NCBI RefSeq assembly: GCF_938028825.1
Contig: NZ_CALIZP010000022.1
Location: 62,001-126,000 of the forward strand
DNA from: an uncultured Cardiobacterium sp.
Lineage (GTDB): Bacteria; Pseudomonadota; Gammaproteobacteria; Cardiobacteriales; Cardiobacteriaceae
Reading direction: 5' to 3'
DNA: 64,000 nt
Shown here: positions 8,603-15,514 of the stretch, piece by piece
Numbering within the stretch: the first letter of the stretch is position 1
How the letters are laid out: each line of letters begins with the position of its first letter
Notes under the pieces: model-generated
Told to the model about the DNA's origin: nothing
Databases searched by the model: none
What the model saw: only the letters and a program-made list of their open reading frames with translations
Position numbers and translations under genes: made by a program

Positions 8603-9319
8603 CTACCACCAGATGTTTTTGTAGGTGGTTGCGAGGGGATGTGGTGGTGGTGACCGATCTACGGTTGGTTGCTGTGGTACGTCTTCCCACAGGTCTTCCG
8701 GTCTGAGTGCCGACATGGCTGACGGGATGTTTTCCCGGCGGCAGTCAACAGGAGCGGTAGTGACCTGCATCAGTGTCTGCGCAGCAGGATGTGCTGTATC
8801 AGGCTCATCCCATGTTTCATCAACCGTGATGTGGGTTGATGGATATGCCGTTTCCGCATAGTCCCACGCATCATCGGTTTGCCTCTCGGCGTCGTTCTCC
8901 GGAATGCCTTCTGCCTTCGTGGTACCGGTTTCAGCAGGAAATTCCGGGAAATCCGGCGAAATACTTTCTGCTGTGGGGTAGTCCCAGGCATCATCCGAAT
9001 CCTGGTGAAGGTGGGAGTTTTCTGGCAGTTCCGCCGGGGCATTTGCGGCGATGTTTTCCAGTGATGCGGTTGCGGAAACTTCCGTCTCCGCAATATCCCA
9101 TGCATCCTCCGGGCCGATGATCGTGTCGGCAAAAGGTTCGGCGATCAGGTCTTTATCGGCAGGCATTGCCGCAGCAGCCTTTTGCTCCGCTTCCCACATG
9201 GCGGTGCCTCTTTTCCAGCCTTCTTTGAAAGCGGCACGGCTGCCGGGGTCGGTAATCAGCGCGATCAACACTTGCCAAAAAGTGATGTGCCTCTCTGGGG
9301 CGATGTCTACAGTGTTCAT
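8603..9319 (-). CDS. Unknown acidic protein with DAWDY repeats
   Basis: 238 residues from the ATG at 9319, chosen because a GGAGACATCC ribosome site precedes it. Residues 1-55 form a compact, partly helical head (HITFWQVLIALITDPGSRAAF). The remainder is acidic, Pro/Thr/Glu-rich and probably disordered, and it contains five spaced copies of a short motif: EDAWDIAETE, DDAWDYPTAE, DDAWDYAETA, DETWDEPDTA and EDLWED. The protein ends IWW. Such linear motifs suggest repeated docking of one partner. No family recognised. Last gene of operon A, behind a three-hairpin leader. Confidence 0.65.
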   Translation of the reverse strand: MNTVDIAPERHITFWQVLIALITDPGSRAAFKEGWKRGTAMWEAEQKAAAAMPADKDLIAEPFADTIIGPEDAWDIAETEVSATASLENIAANAPAELPENSHLHQDSDDAWDYPTAESISPDFPEFPAETGTTKAEGIPENDAERQTDDAWDYAETAYPSTHITVDETWDEPDTAHPAAQTLMQVTTAPVDCRRENIPSAMSALRPEDLWEDVPQQPTVDRSPPPHPLATTYKNIWW

Positions 9320-9382
9320 GTGGATGTCTCCGGTTGAATGCGAAGACATCAAGCCCCGGAGGGCATAATGCCCTCGCGGGTG
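9320..9382 (-). promoter_or_regulatory. Three-hairpin gene leader (before 9319 gene)
   Basis: The distal hairpin GAGGGC-ATAAT-GCCCTC (9359-9375) is followed toward the gene by GATGTCT/AGACATC arms (9323-9350). The latter pairing would cover the ribosome binding site GGAGACATC. Same architecture as the other leaders of this region. Confidence 0.6.
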
Positions 9383-9438
9383 GGGAATGCGGTAGCAATC
9401 CGTAGTTTGCTGGCTTTGAAAAATGACGAGAAAACAGG

Positions 9439-9540
9439 CTATTTTTTGTTTTTCTCGTCTAGGTTATTAGCCCGGATAACTAAATATCCAAAAATTATCA
9501 TTCCTACCGCAACTACGTATAAGGTGATTTGAGCGATCAT
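9439..9540 (-). CDS. Tiny single-helix membrane protein, module A second gene
   Basis: 33 residues, MIAQITLYVVAVGMIIFGYL then VIRANNLDEKNKK: one membrane helix followed by a short charged tail. The ATG at 9540 has GGGAGG ten bases upstream. It resembles the second genes at 24306 (LYVASAIMIVIGLAAMEANR) and 10162 in hydrophobic pattern and charged tail. It overlaps the 3' end of the 9467-9763 frame. Too short for usual gene finders; support comes from four parallel modules. Confidence 0.6.
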   Translation of the reverse strand: MIAQITLYVVAVGMIIFGYLVIRANNLDEKNKK

Positions 9541-9763
9541 TTCTCGTCCTCCCTTTTTTCAGGATAATAATGGCTACTCGCCATAACAATATGGTAGTAA
9601 TAAGGGCAAACATGGCGTTCAGTATACCCGTACGGACAAAGAAGAGCTGTCCAATGACCATAAGGGCGAGACCGTTGCACGCGGTTGCAATTAGTTTGCG
9701 CTGTTCAAATTCCATGGCCATCAGTTTGGCCATAAAAAATGCAACAACTTTGGTTAACTTCAT
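9467..9763 (-). CDS. Small membrane protein, module A first gene
   Basis: 98 residues as read; two hydrophobic segments around residues 28-45 and 50-68. The stretch EQRKLIATACNGLALMVIGQ matches the module D protein (NQRKQLATMLNTLAAVILVQ) position by position. After residue 69 the frame runs on, overlapping the next gene by 74 bases. A one-base shift at the AAAAAAGGG tract would instead end it with a stop overlapping that start (ATGA), exactly as in module D. The true C-terminus is therefore uncertain. ATG at 9763 with GGAGAAA upstream. Confidence 0.65.
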   Translation of the reverse strand: MKLTKVVAFFMAKLMAMEFEQRKLIATACNGLALMVIGQLFFVRTGILNAMFALITTILLWRVAIIILKKGRTRNDRSNHLIRSCGRNDNFWIFSYPG

Positions 9764-9838
9764 ATTTTCTCCATAGGATTAACAACAGGAGAAACCTTCC
9801 GCAAGGGTCGTTTCCCCCTGCGGGTTAAAGGCGCGATG
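9764..9838 (-). promoter_or_regulatory. Three-hairpin gene leader (before module A)
   Basis: The pairing TTTCTCC (9766-9772) with GGAGAAA (9788-9794) would sequester the ribosome site. An alternative GGGGAAAC/GTTTCTCC pairing and an upstream CCGCA/TGCGG stem overlap it. Confidence 0.6.
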
Positions 9839-9874
9839 CCCGTGGTGCCGATGCATTTGCCTCATCGGCTGAGT

Positions 9875-9913
9875 GTCGTCACACCCAAAGGTGATACCGG
9901 CATTTCAGACGAC
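9875..9913 (-). ncRNA. Operon-leader RNA motif, copy A
   Basis: On the minus strand, GTCGTC (9913-9908) pairs with GACGAC (9880-9875) around an inner hairpin CACC-TTTG-GGTG. A CCGATG/CATCGG hairpin follows at 9848-9869. It lies between promoter A and the first gene of operon A. Confidence 0.6.
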
Positions 9914-9986
9914 TTTCGCGTGTTGTCACGCTATGCGATTGCGCCGGCGCTTGTGCGGTTTATCGTCTCGCTTGACACTGCGTCTG

Positions 9987-10015
9987 AATATAGCCCTTTA
10001 CCTGCGCCCAGTCAA
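9987..10015 (-). promoter_or_regulatory. Sigma-70 promoter of operon A
   Basis: TTGACT at 10015-10010 and TATATT at 9992-9987 on the minus strand with 17-base spacing. Positioned like the promoters of operons B, E and F relative to the shared leader. Confidence 0.65.
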
Positions 10016-10065
10016 TCTTCCAGCTCAATCAATCAGTTATGGTATGCAAGGTGTTATATGCATAC

Positions 10066-10090
10066 AAAAAAGGAGCCTTACGGCTCCTTG
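10066..10090 (-). terminator. Intrinsic terminator of operon B
   Basis: AAGGAGCC-TTAC-GGCTCCTT hairpin with a T run on the minus strand. Almost the same sequence as the operon A terminator, supporting duplication of the operon. Confidence 0.78.
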
Positions 10091-10115
10091 GTGTTGCTTG
10101 CGAGGAAGCGAAGAT

Positions 10116-10150
10116 ACCATGCCCCGTGAGAGCATAATGCCCTCGCGGGT
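10116..10150 (-). repeat. Orphan leader hairpin left by a deleted gene
   Basis: GAGAGC-ATAAT-GCCCTC with flanking CCCCG/CGGG matches the distal hairpin of the leader at 9354-9380. No gene follows before the operon B terminator, so this looks like the scar of a lost copy of the 8603-9319 gene. Confidence 0.5.
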
Positions 10151-10161
10151 GGACTGTGTCC

Positions 10162-10269
10162 CTACGATTTATTGCCGCCTTGCTGCTGTTTCCTAGCTTT
10201 GTTGTCGAAATACAGCAGTACACATGCCACAATAATCATGATTAGACCGAAAGCGTTGATTACGTTCAT
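10162..10269 (-). CDS. Tiny single-helix membrane protein, module B second gene
   Basis: 35 residues, MNVINAFGLIMIIVACVLLY then FDNKARKQQQGGNKS: one membrane helix and a basic tail. AGGAGG lies 7 bases before the ATG at 10269, a near-ideal ribosome site. Sixteen bases separate it from the preceding stop. Same gene order as modules A, C and D. Confidence 0.65.
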   Translation of the reverse strand: MNVINAFGLIMIIVACVLLYFDNKARKQQQGGNKS

Positions 10270-10285
10270 AGCTGCCTCCTATGGG

Positions 10286-10504
10286 CTAAGGATTAATGGC
10301 TACCGAGAGCAGCCATAGAAAAGTTACTATTATTGCCCCAATTAGAGAAGGGTTTTCTCTAAAAATATATTGGGCAAAAACCAGCAGACTAAGATTCGCC
10401 AAACTTGTAGCGATATGTCTGCGAGTATCTTGTGTCATCGGGAAAAACTTGATCTTCAACCTTGTTTTAATCCTACGCAAGATATTTCGGAATAATCTTC
10501 TCAT
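10286..10504 (-). CDS. Small membrane protein, module B first gene
   Basis: 72 residues: a basic amphipathic start (RRLFRNILRRIKTRLKIK), then TRRHIATSLANLSLLVFAQY and a second hydrophobic helix LIGAIIVTFLWLLSVAI. The RxxIAT..N.L....Q block is shared with the module A and D proteins. CTGGAGAAA precedes the ATG. Topology suggests two membrane helices. Function unknown; holin-like, immunity or exclusion roles are possible but unsupported. Confidence 0.7.
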   Translation of the reverse strand: MRRLFRNILRRIKTRLKIKFFPMTQDTRRHIATSLANLSLLVFAQYIFRENPSLIGAIIVTFLWLLSVAINP

Positions 10505-10563
10505 AGATTTCTCCAGGAGTGTGCAGGAGAAACCTTCCGCAGGGAATGTTTCCCCTGCGGGTG
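10505..10563 (-). promoter_or_regulatory. Three-hairpin gene leader (before module B)
   Basis: TTTCTCC/GGAGAAA would cover the ribosome site. GGGGAAAC/GTTTCTCC is the alternative pairing. CCGCAGGG/CCCTGCGG is the distal stem. All three are read on the minus strand. Confidence 0.6.
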
Positions 10564-10582
10564 ATGGGCACGTTGCCCGTAG

Positions 10583-10617
10583 TGCCGATGCATTTGCCTC
10601 ATCGGCTGAGTGTCGTC
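10583..10617 (-). ncRNA. Operon-leader RNA motif, truncated copy B
   Basis: Retains GACGAC (minus strand, 10617-10612) and the following CCGATG/CATCGG hairpin. The first arm GTCGTY is missing: the AAAACGCAC block at the transcript start is joined after only a few bases to GGTGTGACGAC. An internally deleted version of copy A. Confidence 0.5.
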
Positions 10618-10666
10618 ACACCTGCGCCGGCGCTTGTGCGTTTTAAGTTCGCCAACTCTGTTTTGG

Positions 10667-10695
10667 AATATAGTTCCTTGCCCGCTGACGGTCAA
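10667..10695 (-). promoter_or_regulatory. Sigma-70 promoter of operon B
   Basis: TTGACC (10695-10690) and TATATT (10672-10667) on the minus strand, 17-base spacing, followed by the shared GTTGGCGAACTTAAAACGCAC-type transcript start. Confidence 0.65.
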
Positions 10696-10804
10696 GCCGA
10701 TTCCCTGGGTCTGGGTCAAGCGATGAATTTGTTGTCGCCTAGGACAGGTGACATGGGAATGTGCTTTTCTGCGCGCAGCGCCACTATGCGTTGTCCTTGT
10801 GTTT

Positions 10805-11974
10805 TTATTTGCCGGACGGTTTACCATTTTTCCGCCTTGCAGTGGACGTCGCTTCGTCAATGACTGCTGCGTCGACTCCTCTCTTGCCCGCCATCAAGGT
10901 GTCGGTAGAGTCAGCGGTTGTCGGTAAGGAGGTATTCGATGCTGCAGACACTGCTTCGCCACATGTATGGCTGTCATTGGCGTCGTTGGCATTGTTCCCA
11001 TCCCCGTCGTTGTCATGGTTTTGACAGTCGGCACCATGTGGGTGATAGCGGTTGACCGCCCACAGTGTGTCCCGAAAATCCAGGCCGCAGTAGCGCATGG
11101 TGTTGTTGATGCTGCGATGACCAAGGTATTCCTGCACGGTACGCAGGCAATGCGTACGGCGCAGCATTTCCGTGGCAAAGGTGTGACGGATACAGTGCGG
11201 GGTGATCGGGCACTTCGCCCGGAGAATGCCGTAGGCTTTCACCATTTTGGTCACGATTTCGCAGCTCAGCGGGCTGCTGCCGTCTTTTTTGGCCGAGAAG
11301 ATATAGGCGTTACGGTCACGGCGTTTGTCAACGCCGCGCGCCGCGAAGTAATCGACCAGTGCAGCAACTGCCGGACGTCCGAGAAAGACGGTACGGTTTG
11401 TGCCGCCCTTGCGTGTGGCAATACGGCATTTTGCCAGGTCGTCACTCAATTCGCCGATGCGTGCCTGACGCAGCTCGCAACTGCGTACCCCGGTACTGAA
11501 CAGAAATTCAAGGATCGCCTGATTGCGTTTCTCGCGCAGCGATGTGGCGAGTCGTGGCAATTCTGCTTCGGTTGGCGTACAGATTTGCAGCATCTGTTCC
11601 AGCGGAATATTGCGTGGCAGCAGTTCACCTGTCGGCTTGCCGTGCAATTGTTGCGCCAGCGGCGGCAGGCGATGATGGCGTTCCAAATATGCAATAAAGT
11701 CGCGCAGGTTGCAGAGATAGAGATTAAAGGAGGCATTATTGAGGTGGCGCAGCGTGAAAAGAAAGGCTTGTACATGGCTGTAACGCAGCTTGCTGATGCG
11801 CAGCTGCGGATGGTTTTCGTGCAGGAAAAGCAGCAATTTCTGCATCATCTCCAGCCTGCGCCGCTGGGTGCTTTCGTGATAGTGTTTGCCTTCTAGGTAA
11901 TGGCTGTAACCCCGTACGACGCGACGGTAGAGTTTGCCCAAGGGATGCGGTGTTTTTCCGTTGCGGCGCTTCAT
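10805..11974 (-). CDS. Tyrosine recombinase with long low-complexity tail
   Basis: 389 residues from the ATG at 11974, which has AGGAGG upstream. SAM-like N-terminal DNA-binding part (residues 15-130), then the catalytic domain: Arg in STGVRSCELR, Lys near RKGGTNR, HCIRHTFA with the HxxR pair, LGHRSINN, and nucleophile Tyr in MRYCGL. About 75 residues follow, rich in Asn, Asp, Thr and Ala (HDNDGDGNNANDANDSH...), unusual for the family and probably disordered. It is divergent from a second recombinase 118 bases away. The pair likely mobilises the surrounding accessory region or resolves its multimers. Confidence 0.9.
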   Translation of the reverse strand: MKRRNGKTPHPLGKLYRRVVRGYSHYLEGKHYHESTQRRRLEMMQKLLLFLHENHPQLRISKLRYSHVQAFLFTLRHLNNASFNLYLCNLRDFIAYLERHHRLPPLAQQLHGKPTGELLPRNIPLEQMLQICTPTEAELPRLATSLREKRNQAILEFLFSTGVRSCELRQARIGELSDDLAKCRIATRKGGTNRTVFLGRPAVAALVDYFAARGVDKRRDRNAYIFSAKKDGSSPLSCEIVTKMVKAYGILRAKCPITPHCIRHTFATEMLRRTHCLRTVQEYLGHRSINNTMRYCGLDFRDTLWAVNRYHPHGADCQNHDNDGDGNNANDANDSHTCGEAVSAASNTSLPTTADSTDTLMAGKRGVDAAVIDEATSTARRKNGKPSGK

Positions 11975-12092
11975 GGATACCTCCTTGTGCCTGAAAATCG
12001 TCACCGGAAAATACCCAACGCCGCGCACAGCAGTGATTAACGAGATTTATAGCCTCCCCATGAATCACGCGGAAACCTGCGAGAGGGTCAAC

Positions 12093-13016
12093 ATGTCGCG
12101 ACAAACAGATTGGTGCTTCGAAACTGCTGCCGATATTGACAATGCGCTTGATACTTACGCCGATTATCTGCGTGATATCGGTGGTCGTAATGATGCCACT
12201 ATCGCCTGGCACATCCTCTACCTCGGCCGCTTCCTGCGACACGCGCTGTCTCAGCGTTTGACGCCGCAGGTGCTGCGTCCCTCACATCTCGCCAATTATT
12301 TGCGCGAGAAACGGCTGTCACATAGCTGTGCCAATAAAACCCGCATCGCGGTTAAAGCCTGGTTCCATTACCTGCTTGATTTGCGCTGTCTGCGCGATAA
12401 CCCGTTCCAAGACCTGCCTTGCCCGAAAGGGCCGGACAAGTGCTACCGCTTCTACACCCCGCAAGAAATCAACCGACTGCTCGCTGCCTGCGACACGCAG
12501 CGGATTATCGGTCTGCGCGACCGCACCATTCTGGAAGTGCTCTATGACACCGGCATCCGCAGTCACGAGCTCTGTGGCCTGCATCTGACCGATGTGGATA
12601 TGCACAATGCCACTTTGCGGGTCCGGGGGAAACGTCATCGCGAACGGATGCTGCCACTCAACCAGGGTGCCATCACCTGGCTGCGAAACTACCTGACCCG
12701 TCGCAGCGAGCTTTTCGGGGAACGGAAAAGTGCCACAGCGGTGCTGTTCCCGTCTTCGCTGACGGGCGGCATGATGCGCAACACCGCCCTGTGGAAAATC
12801 GTCAAGAAATACGTCCGTGCCGCCGGAATTGATCCGGCTTTTACCACCCACTCGCTCCGTCACGCTTTTGCCTCGCACCTGATGGAAAACGGAGCGGATT
12901 TGCGTGTGGTGCAACTGTTGCTCGGTCATACCGTGGCTGCGACTACGCAGCTCTACACCCAGCTACGCGACAATCATCTGGAAGAACTGCATCGCCGTTA
13001 CCATCCGCGTGCCTAA
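12093..13016 (+). CDS. Tyrosine recombinase, XerD-like
   Basis: 307 residues from the ATG at 12093 (GAGAGG upstream); an ATG at 12060 is an alternative adding 11 residues. The N-terminal core-binding domain precedes the catalytic residues: Arg in TGIRSHELCGL, Lys in RGKRH, HSLRHAFASH, LLGHTVAATT, Tyr in TQLYT. All five catalytic positions are present. XerC/D length. It is divergently arranged with the 389-residue recombinase and only distantly similar to it, so the two may act as a heterodimeric pair on different half-sites. No attachment site could be identified. Confidence 0.9.
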   Translation: MSRQTDWCFETAADIDNALDTYADYLRDIGGRNDATIAWHILYLGRFLRHALSQRLTPQVLRPSHLANYLREKRLSHSCANKTRIAVKAWFHYLLDLRCLRDNPFQDLPCPKGPDKCYRFYTPQEINRLLAACDTQRIIGLRDRTILEVLYDTGIRSHELCGLHLTDVDMHNATLRVRGKRHRERMLPLNQGAITWLRNYLTRRSELFGERKSATAVLFPSSLTGGMMRNTALWKIVKKYVRAAGIDPAFTTHSLRHAFASHLMENGADLRVVQLLLGHTVAATTQLYTQLRDNHLEELHRRYHPRA

Positions 13017-13102
13017 CGGGTCAACGAGTGGCAGGTCGATGCGATGCATGGCGGATACGGTTTGCACGCGACAGGCGCAGCGACAACACGTACAAAACGA
13101 TA

Positions 13103-13131
13103 TTGACAGCGGCAACGCGGTGCAGTAGGTT
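13103..13131 (+). promoter_or_regulatory. Sigma-70 promoter of operon C
   Basis: Perfect TTGACA at 13103-13108, 17-base spacer, TAGGTT at 13126-13131. It drives the leader and the STY4534-like gene. Confidence 0.65.
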
Positions 13132-13202
13132 AACCATCAATAGTCATGCGGACTGTAAACGCAACAGAGTCGGCGCCAAGCACAGCGTGGCAACACGTGA
13201 AA

Positions 13203-13241
13203 GTCGTCTGCAATGCCGACATCACCTGCGGGTGAGACGAC
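13203..13241 (+). ncRNA. Operon-leader RNA motif, copy C
   Basis: GTCGTC (13203-13208) pairs with GACGAC (13236-13241); inner hairpin CACC-TGCG-GGTG (13223-13234). A GTCCCG/CGGGAC hairpin follows at about 13255-13271. Confidence 0.62.
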
Positions 13242-13275
13242 CCACCTTTTCTCCGTCCCGCTAACCGGGACTTCA

Positions 13276-13354
13276 ACCCAACGGGGTACACCGCTACCCC
13301 GTGCAGGGCGTTCGTGTGTACCTCTCTCACGTTTCTTTACAGGAGGAACACACC
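13276..13354 (+). promoter_or_regulatory. Three-hairpin gene leader (before STY4534-like gene)
   Basis: ACGGGGT/ACCCCGT forms the first stem and GGGGTACAC/GTGTACCTC the alternative. GTGTGT-A-CCTC could pair with GAGG-A-ACACAC, covering the ribosome site AGGAGG just before the ATG. Confidence 0.6.
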
Positions 13355-14158
13355 ATGAATGCAACTCAACAACCCCAAGTGACCCATGGTTATTTTGACA
13401 TCGTGATGTACGCCCGCGCGTACATCAACGAGGCTAAAATTATCACACCGACAAAAGGGCCAAAATACTGCGCCATCAACGCAAGTATTTTGGATGTCGG
13501 GGCTGACGGAAAGGCCCAGTACCGCACCATTGACCTGATCGCCAGTGGCGAACAGGTGAAAGGTGTGTTGCGTGCTTTGATGCCTCGCTGGCCTAAGGAC
13601 CGCATGGAGCACAGCGGCCCCCGCTGGGTCGCCGATATCAATATCGGCAGTATCCGTGCGGAGGCCTACCTGAGAAAGGATGGCAACATAGGTGCCGTCC
13701 TGAAAGGGCGGCTGATCAACATCCGTGCCTTGCGGATTGCTGAAGAGCTGATTGTCGGCGAAGAATGGACGGAAAACGTCCTGCCACCGGTTGTAACTGC
13801 ATCCGGTTTCATCAACCTGATTGACCCTGAAAAGGGCATCGTCAAATTTGCCGCCCAGGACGGCAAAATTAGCGCGTCTGAGACGCGCAACATGACCCTG
13901 TCTCTAGCGGGTGAAATCCCCGCCATCCGCGAACTCATTGTCCGTGGTCTCATACCACGCGGCTACGCGCACCGTGCTACCAACCCCCACCTCTTCGCCA
14001 ATCTGGCCATCAGTGGCCTCTTTTGCGAGGGGTTTAAGGGCAAGGACGGTAAGCCCAGTGCTGCCCTGAAAGGGGTTCTCACCGAGGTGAGATACCTCAA
14101 AGCCGATGGCACAGTCCTTGTCACCGGCAAGTCCCGTGAGACAGCAGCTGCTGCCTGA
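13355..14158 (+). CDS. STY4534 / DUF3577 family element protein
   Basis: 267 residues from the ATG at 13355, preceded by AGGAGG. The N-terminal half (YFDIVMYARAYINEAKIITPTKG...DLIASGEQ..., ending LKGRLINIRAL) matches the DUF3577/STY4534 pattern found in integrative conjugative elements, where it is annotated as a replication-linked, possibly single-strand-binding protein. The C-terminal half (VTASGFINLIDPEKGIVKFA...SLAGEIP...LKGVLTEVRYL) repeats the same layout, so the protein looks like an internal duplication; usual family members are about one domain long. It heads operon C. Confidence 0.7.
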   Translation: MNATQQPQVTHGYFDIVMYARAYINEAKIITPTKGPKYCAINASILDVGADGKAQYRTIDLIASGEQVKGVLRALMPRWPKDRMEHSGPRWVADINIGSIRAEAYLRKDGNIGAVLKGRLINIRALRIAEELIVGEEWTENVLPPVVTASGFINLIDPEKGIVKFAAQDGKISASETRNMTLSLAGEIPAIRELIVRGLIPRGYAHRATNPHLFANLAISGLFCEGFKGKDGKPSAALKGVLTEVRYLKADGTVLVTGKSRETAAAA

Positions 14159-14171
14159 CGGTTTCTCGCAA

Positions 14172-14227
14172 CTTCCCACAGGGATACTTCCTGTGGGAAG
14201 TGTCCCTGTCTTTTCTAAGGAGAAAAC
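14172..14227 (+). promoter_or_regulatory. Three-hairpin gene leader (before module C)
   Basis: TTCCCACAGG/CCTGTGGGAA is a perfect 10-base stem. The alternative GGGATACTT/GAAGTGTCCC overlaps its 5' arm and is followed by TTTTCT. The ribosome site AAGGAG is not obviously paired in this copy. Confidence 0.58.
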
Positions 14228-14476
14228 ATGGGAAAAATCAGAAGACTGCTGCTCTTCGTGCGCAGGCATTTCTTTCGCCTGAACGAAAAGCAGCGCGACC
14301 ACATCGCCAAACTGAGCCATTTGCTCGGTTTGGCTTCGGCACTACCGATCATCAGCAAGTTGCTCTCCAATGAGCAACACAGCGATGATTGGCAGGCACT
14401 TGGCTGGTTGCTCTATGCACTGGCTTTCGAGATAATCGCGTTGCTTGCCATGAGTAGCAAAAACGAGGAGGACTAA
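14228..14476 (+). CDS. Small membrane protein, module C first gene
   Basis: 82 residues: basic N-terminus (GKIRRLLLFVRRHFFRL), then NEKQRDHIAKLSHLLGLASA, and a second hydrophobic segment WLLYALAFEIIALLAM. It is the most divergent of the four first-gene proteins but keeps the basic start, the QR..IA block, the length and two helices. Its TAA stop overlaps the next start (TAATG). AAGGAG precedes the ATG. Confidence 0.7.
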   Translation: MGKIRRLLLFVRRHFFRLNEKQRDHIAKLSHLLGLASALPIISKLLSNEQHSDDWQALGWLLYALAFEIIALLAMSSKNEED

Positions 14477-14589
14477 TGACCGTCATGGGAATATTTACCG
14501 CTTTTATGACGCTCTGCCTGATCGCAGGCATCATCTTGGCAGCTGCGATCCTGTACAAGCCCGAAAAAATGCCTTCTGCCAAACGGTAA
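14476..14589 (+). CDS. Tiny single-helix membrane protein, module C second gene
   Basis: 37 residues, MTVMGIFTAFMTLCLIAGII then LAAAILYKPEKMPSAKR: one helix and a basic tail. GAGGAGG in the end of the preceding gene supplies the ribosome site, and the one-base TAATG overlap indicates translational coupling. Confidence 0.65.
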   Translation: MTVMGIFTAFMTLCLIAGIILAAAILYKPEKMPSAKR

Positions 14590-14985
14590 AGGCCTTCTGC
14601 GGATACCAACAAATCCGATGCCCACCTTTCTCCGGAAAGGTGGCACTTTGCATTGTGCAGACCATCTGCGACAATGCCTCACCGTGACCAAACGGTGTTA
14701 ACAGATGGCATCGCCGGGTGCCTTCGCTTTGGCGAGGGTACCCATGCTGTCATCTGTCCGGAACCGCCGCATGTCATATGTGGGAGGGCGGAACAAATTC
14801 TCCCGGCTTTGGGCCAAGCCCTGAGTAGTCGGTCATCCGGGTAACCGGATGGCTCCCCCACAACGACTGCCAGAAACAGTCGCTGTGGGAAAGTCATCCA
14901 TCGGTTTAGTCGCGCGGACTTTAAACGCGGGTCGGCAGACCTTAAACGCACAAGTCGGCGCATCGCACAGCCCTTCGGGGTCAAA
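14590..14985 (+). other. Structured non-coding stretch without a convincing gene
   Basis: No credible frame. Contains several strong inverted repeats: CCACCTTTC-TCCG-GAAAGGTGG (14622-14643), GGGTGCCTTCGC/GCGAGGGTACCC (14716-14743), CATCCGG-GTAA-CCGGATG (14834-14851) and CCACA-CGACTG/CAGTCG-TGTGG (14858-14888). Possibilities include a structured RNA, an origin or an oriT-like site. None can be decided here. Confidence 0.45.
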
Positions 14986-14986
14986 G

Positions 14987-15030
14987 TCGTCTGTAATGCC
15001 GACGTCGCTTCCTGCGGGAAGCGTGACGAC
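14987..15030 (+). ncRNA. Operon-leader RNA motif, copy D
   Basis: GTCGTC (14987-14992) pairs with GACGAC (15025-15030); the inner hairpin is CGCTTCC/GGAAGCG (15006-15023), longer than in copy C but in the same place. I could not find a clear promoter for this copy. Confidence 0.6.
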
Positions 15031-15213
15031 CCGCACGGCCCATTGAGCCATGAGACGTAGTACATACGGTTGTACCTTCAGACCGTTTTCCGTGTGTACA
15101 GGCGAACTCCGCTTGATGGGATTCAGATCGGAGTCGTGGTGAGTAATCGCCACGACATTTTTTTTGCCTATGCTGTCTGCCTTCGTCATCGCGCAAACGG
15201 ATGACACCTCCCA

Positions 15214-15287
15214 CCCGCAGGGGAAAACATTCCCTGCCGGGTATTGTCTTCTCCTGCTTTTCGTTTATTTACGCAGGAGAAATCCCC
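15214..15287 (+). promoter_or_regulatory. Three-hairpin gene leader (before 15288 gene)
   Basis: CCCGCAGGG-type stem, then TCTCCTGC pairing with GCAGGAGA across a T-rich loop. That pairing would cover the ribosome site of the next gene. Confidence 0.6.
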
Positions 15288-15476
15288 ATGAACATAGCTG
15301 TTCACATCCAATCCGCGTGCCTCTGCGCACGTTTCCTTTGGTTGGCCTGTCTCGCCCTCGGGCGGGAAAACAGCCTGCCGCCTTTGCTACGCGCCCACGC
15401 CCTGTTGCAAGAACGGCGCAAGTTGCTGGCTCAGGCCGCCCGTTCTGCCGCCCCTGCGACAGACAAGCGCCGCTGA
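15288..15476 (+). CDS. Small unknown protein
   Basis: 62 residues from the ATG at 15288, behind a GCAGGAGA ribosome site and a full leader. The N-terminus has a Cys-rich hydrophobic stretch (SACLCARFLWLACLAL) that could insert in a membrane. The C-terminal half is basic and Ala/Arg-rich (LLQERRKLLAQAARSAAPATDKRR). No family recognised. Support comes mainly from the leader and its place as first gene of operon D. Confidence 0.45.
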   Translation: MNIAVHIQSACLCARFLWLACLALGRENSLPPLLRAHALLQERRKLLAQAARSAAPATDKRR

Positions 15477-15514
15477 TGCAAACCGTGCCGATCATCACTT
15501 CGGCACATCCTTCA

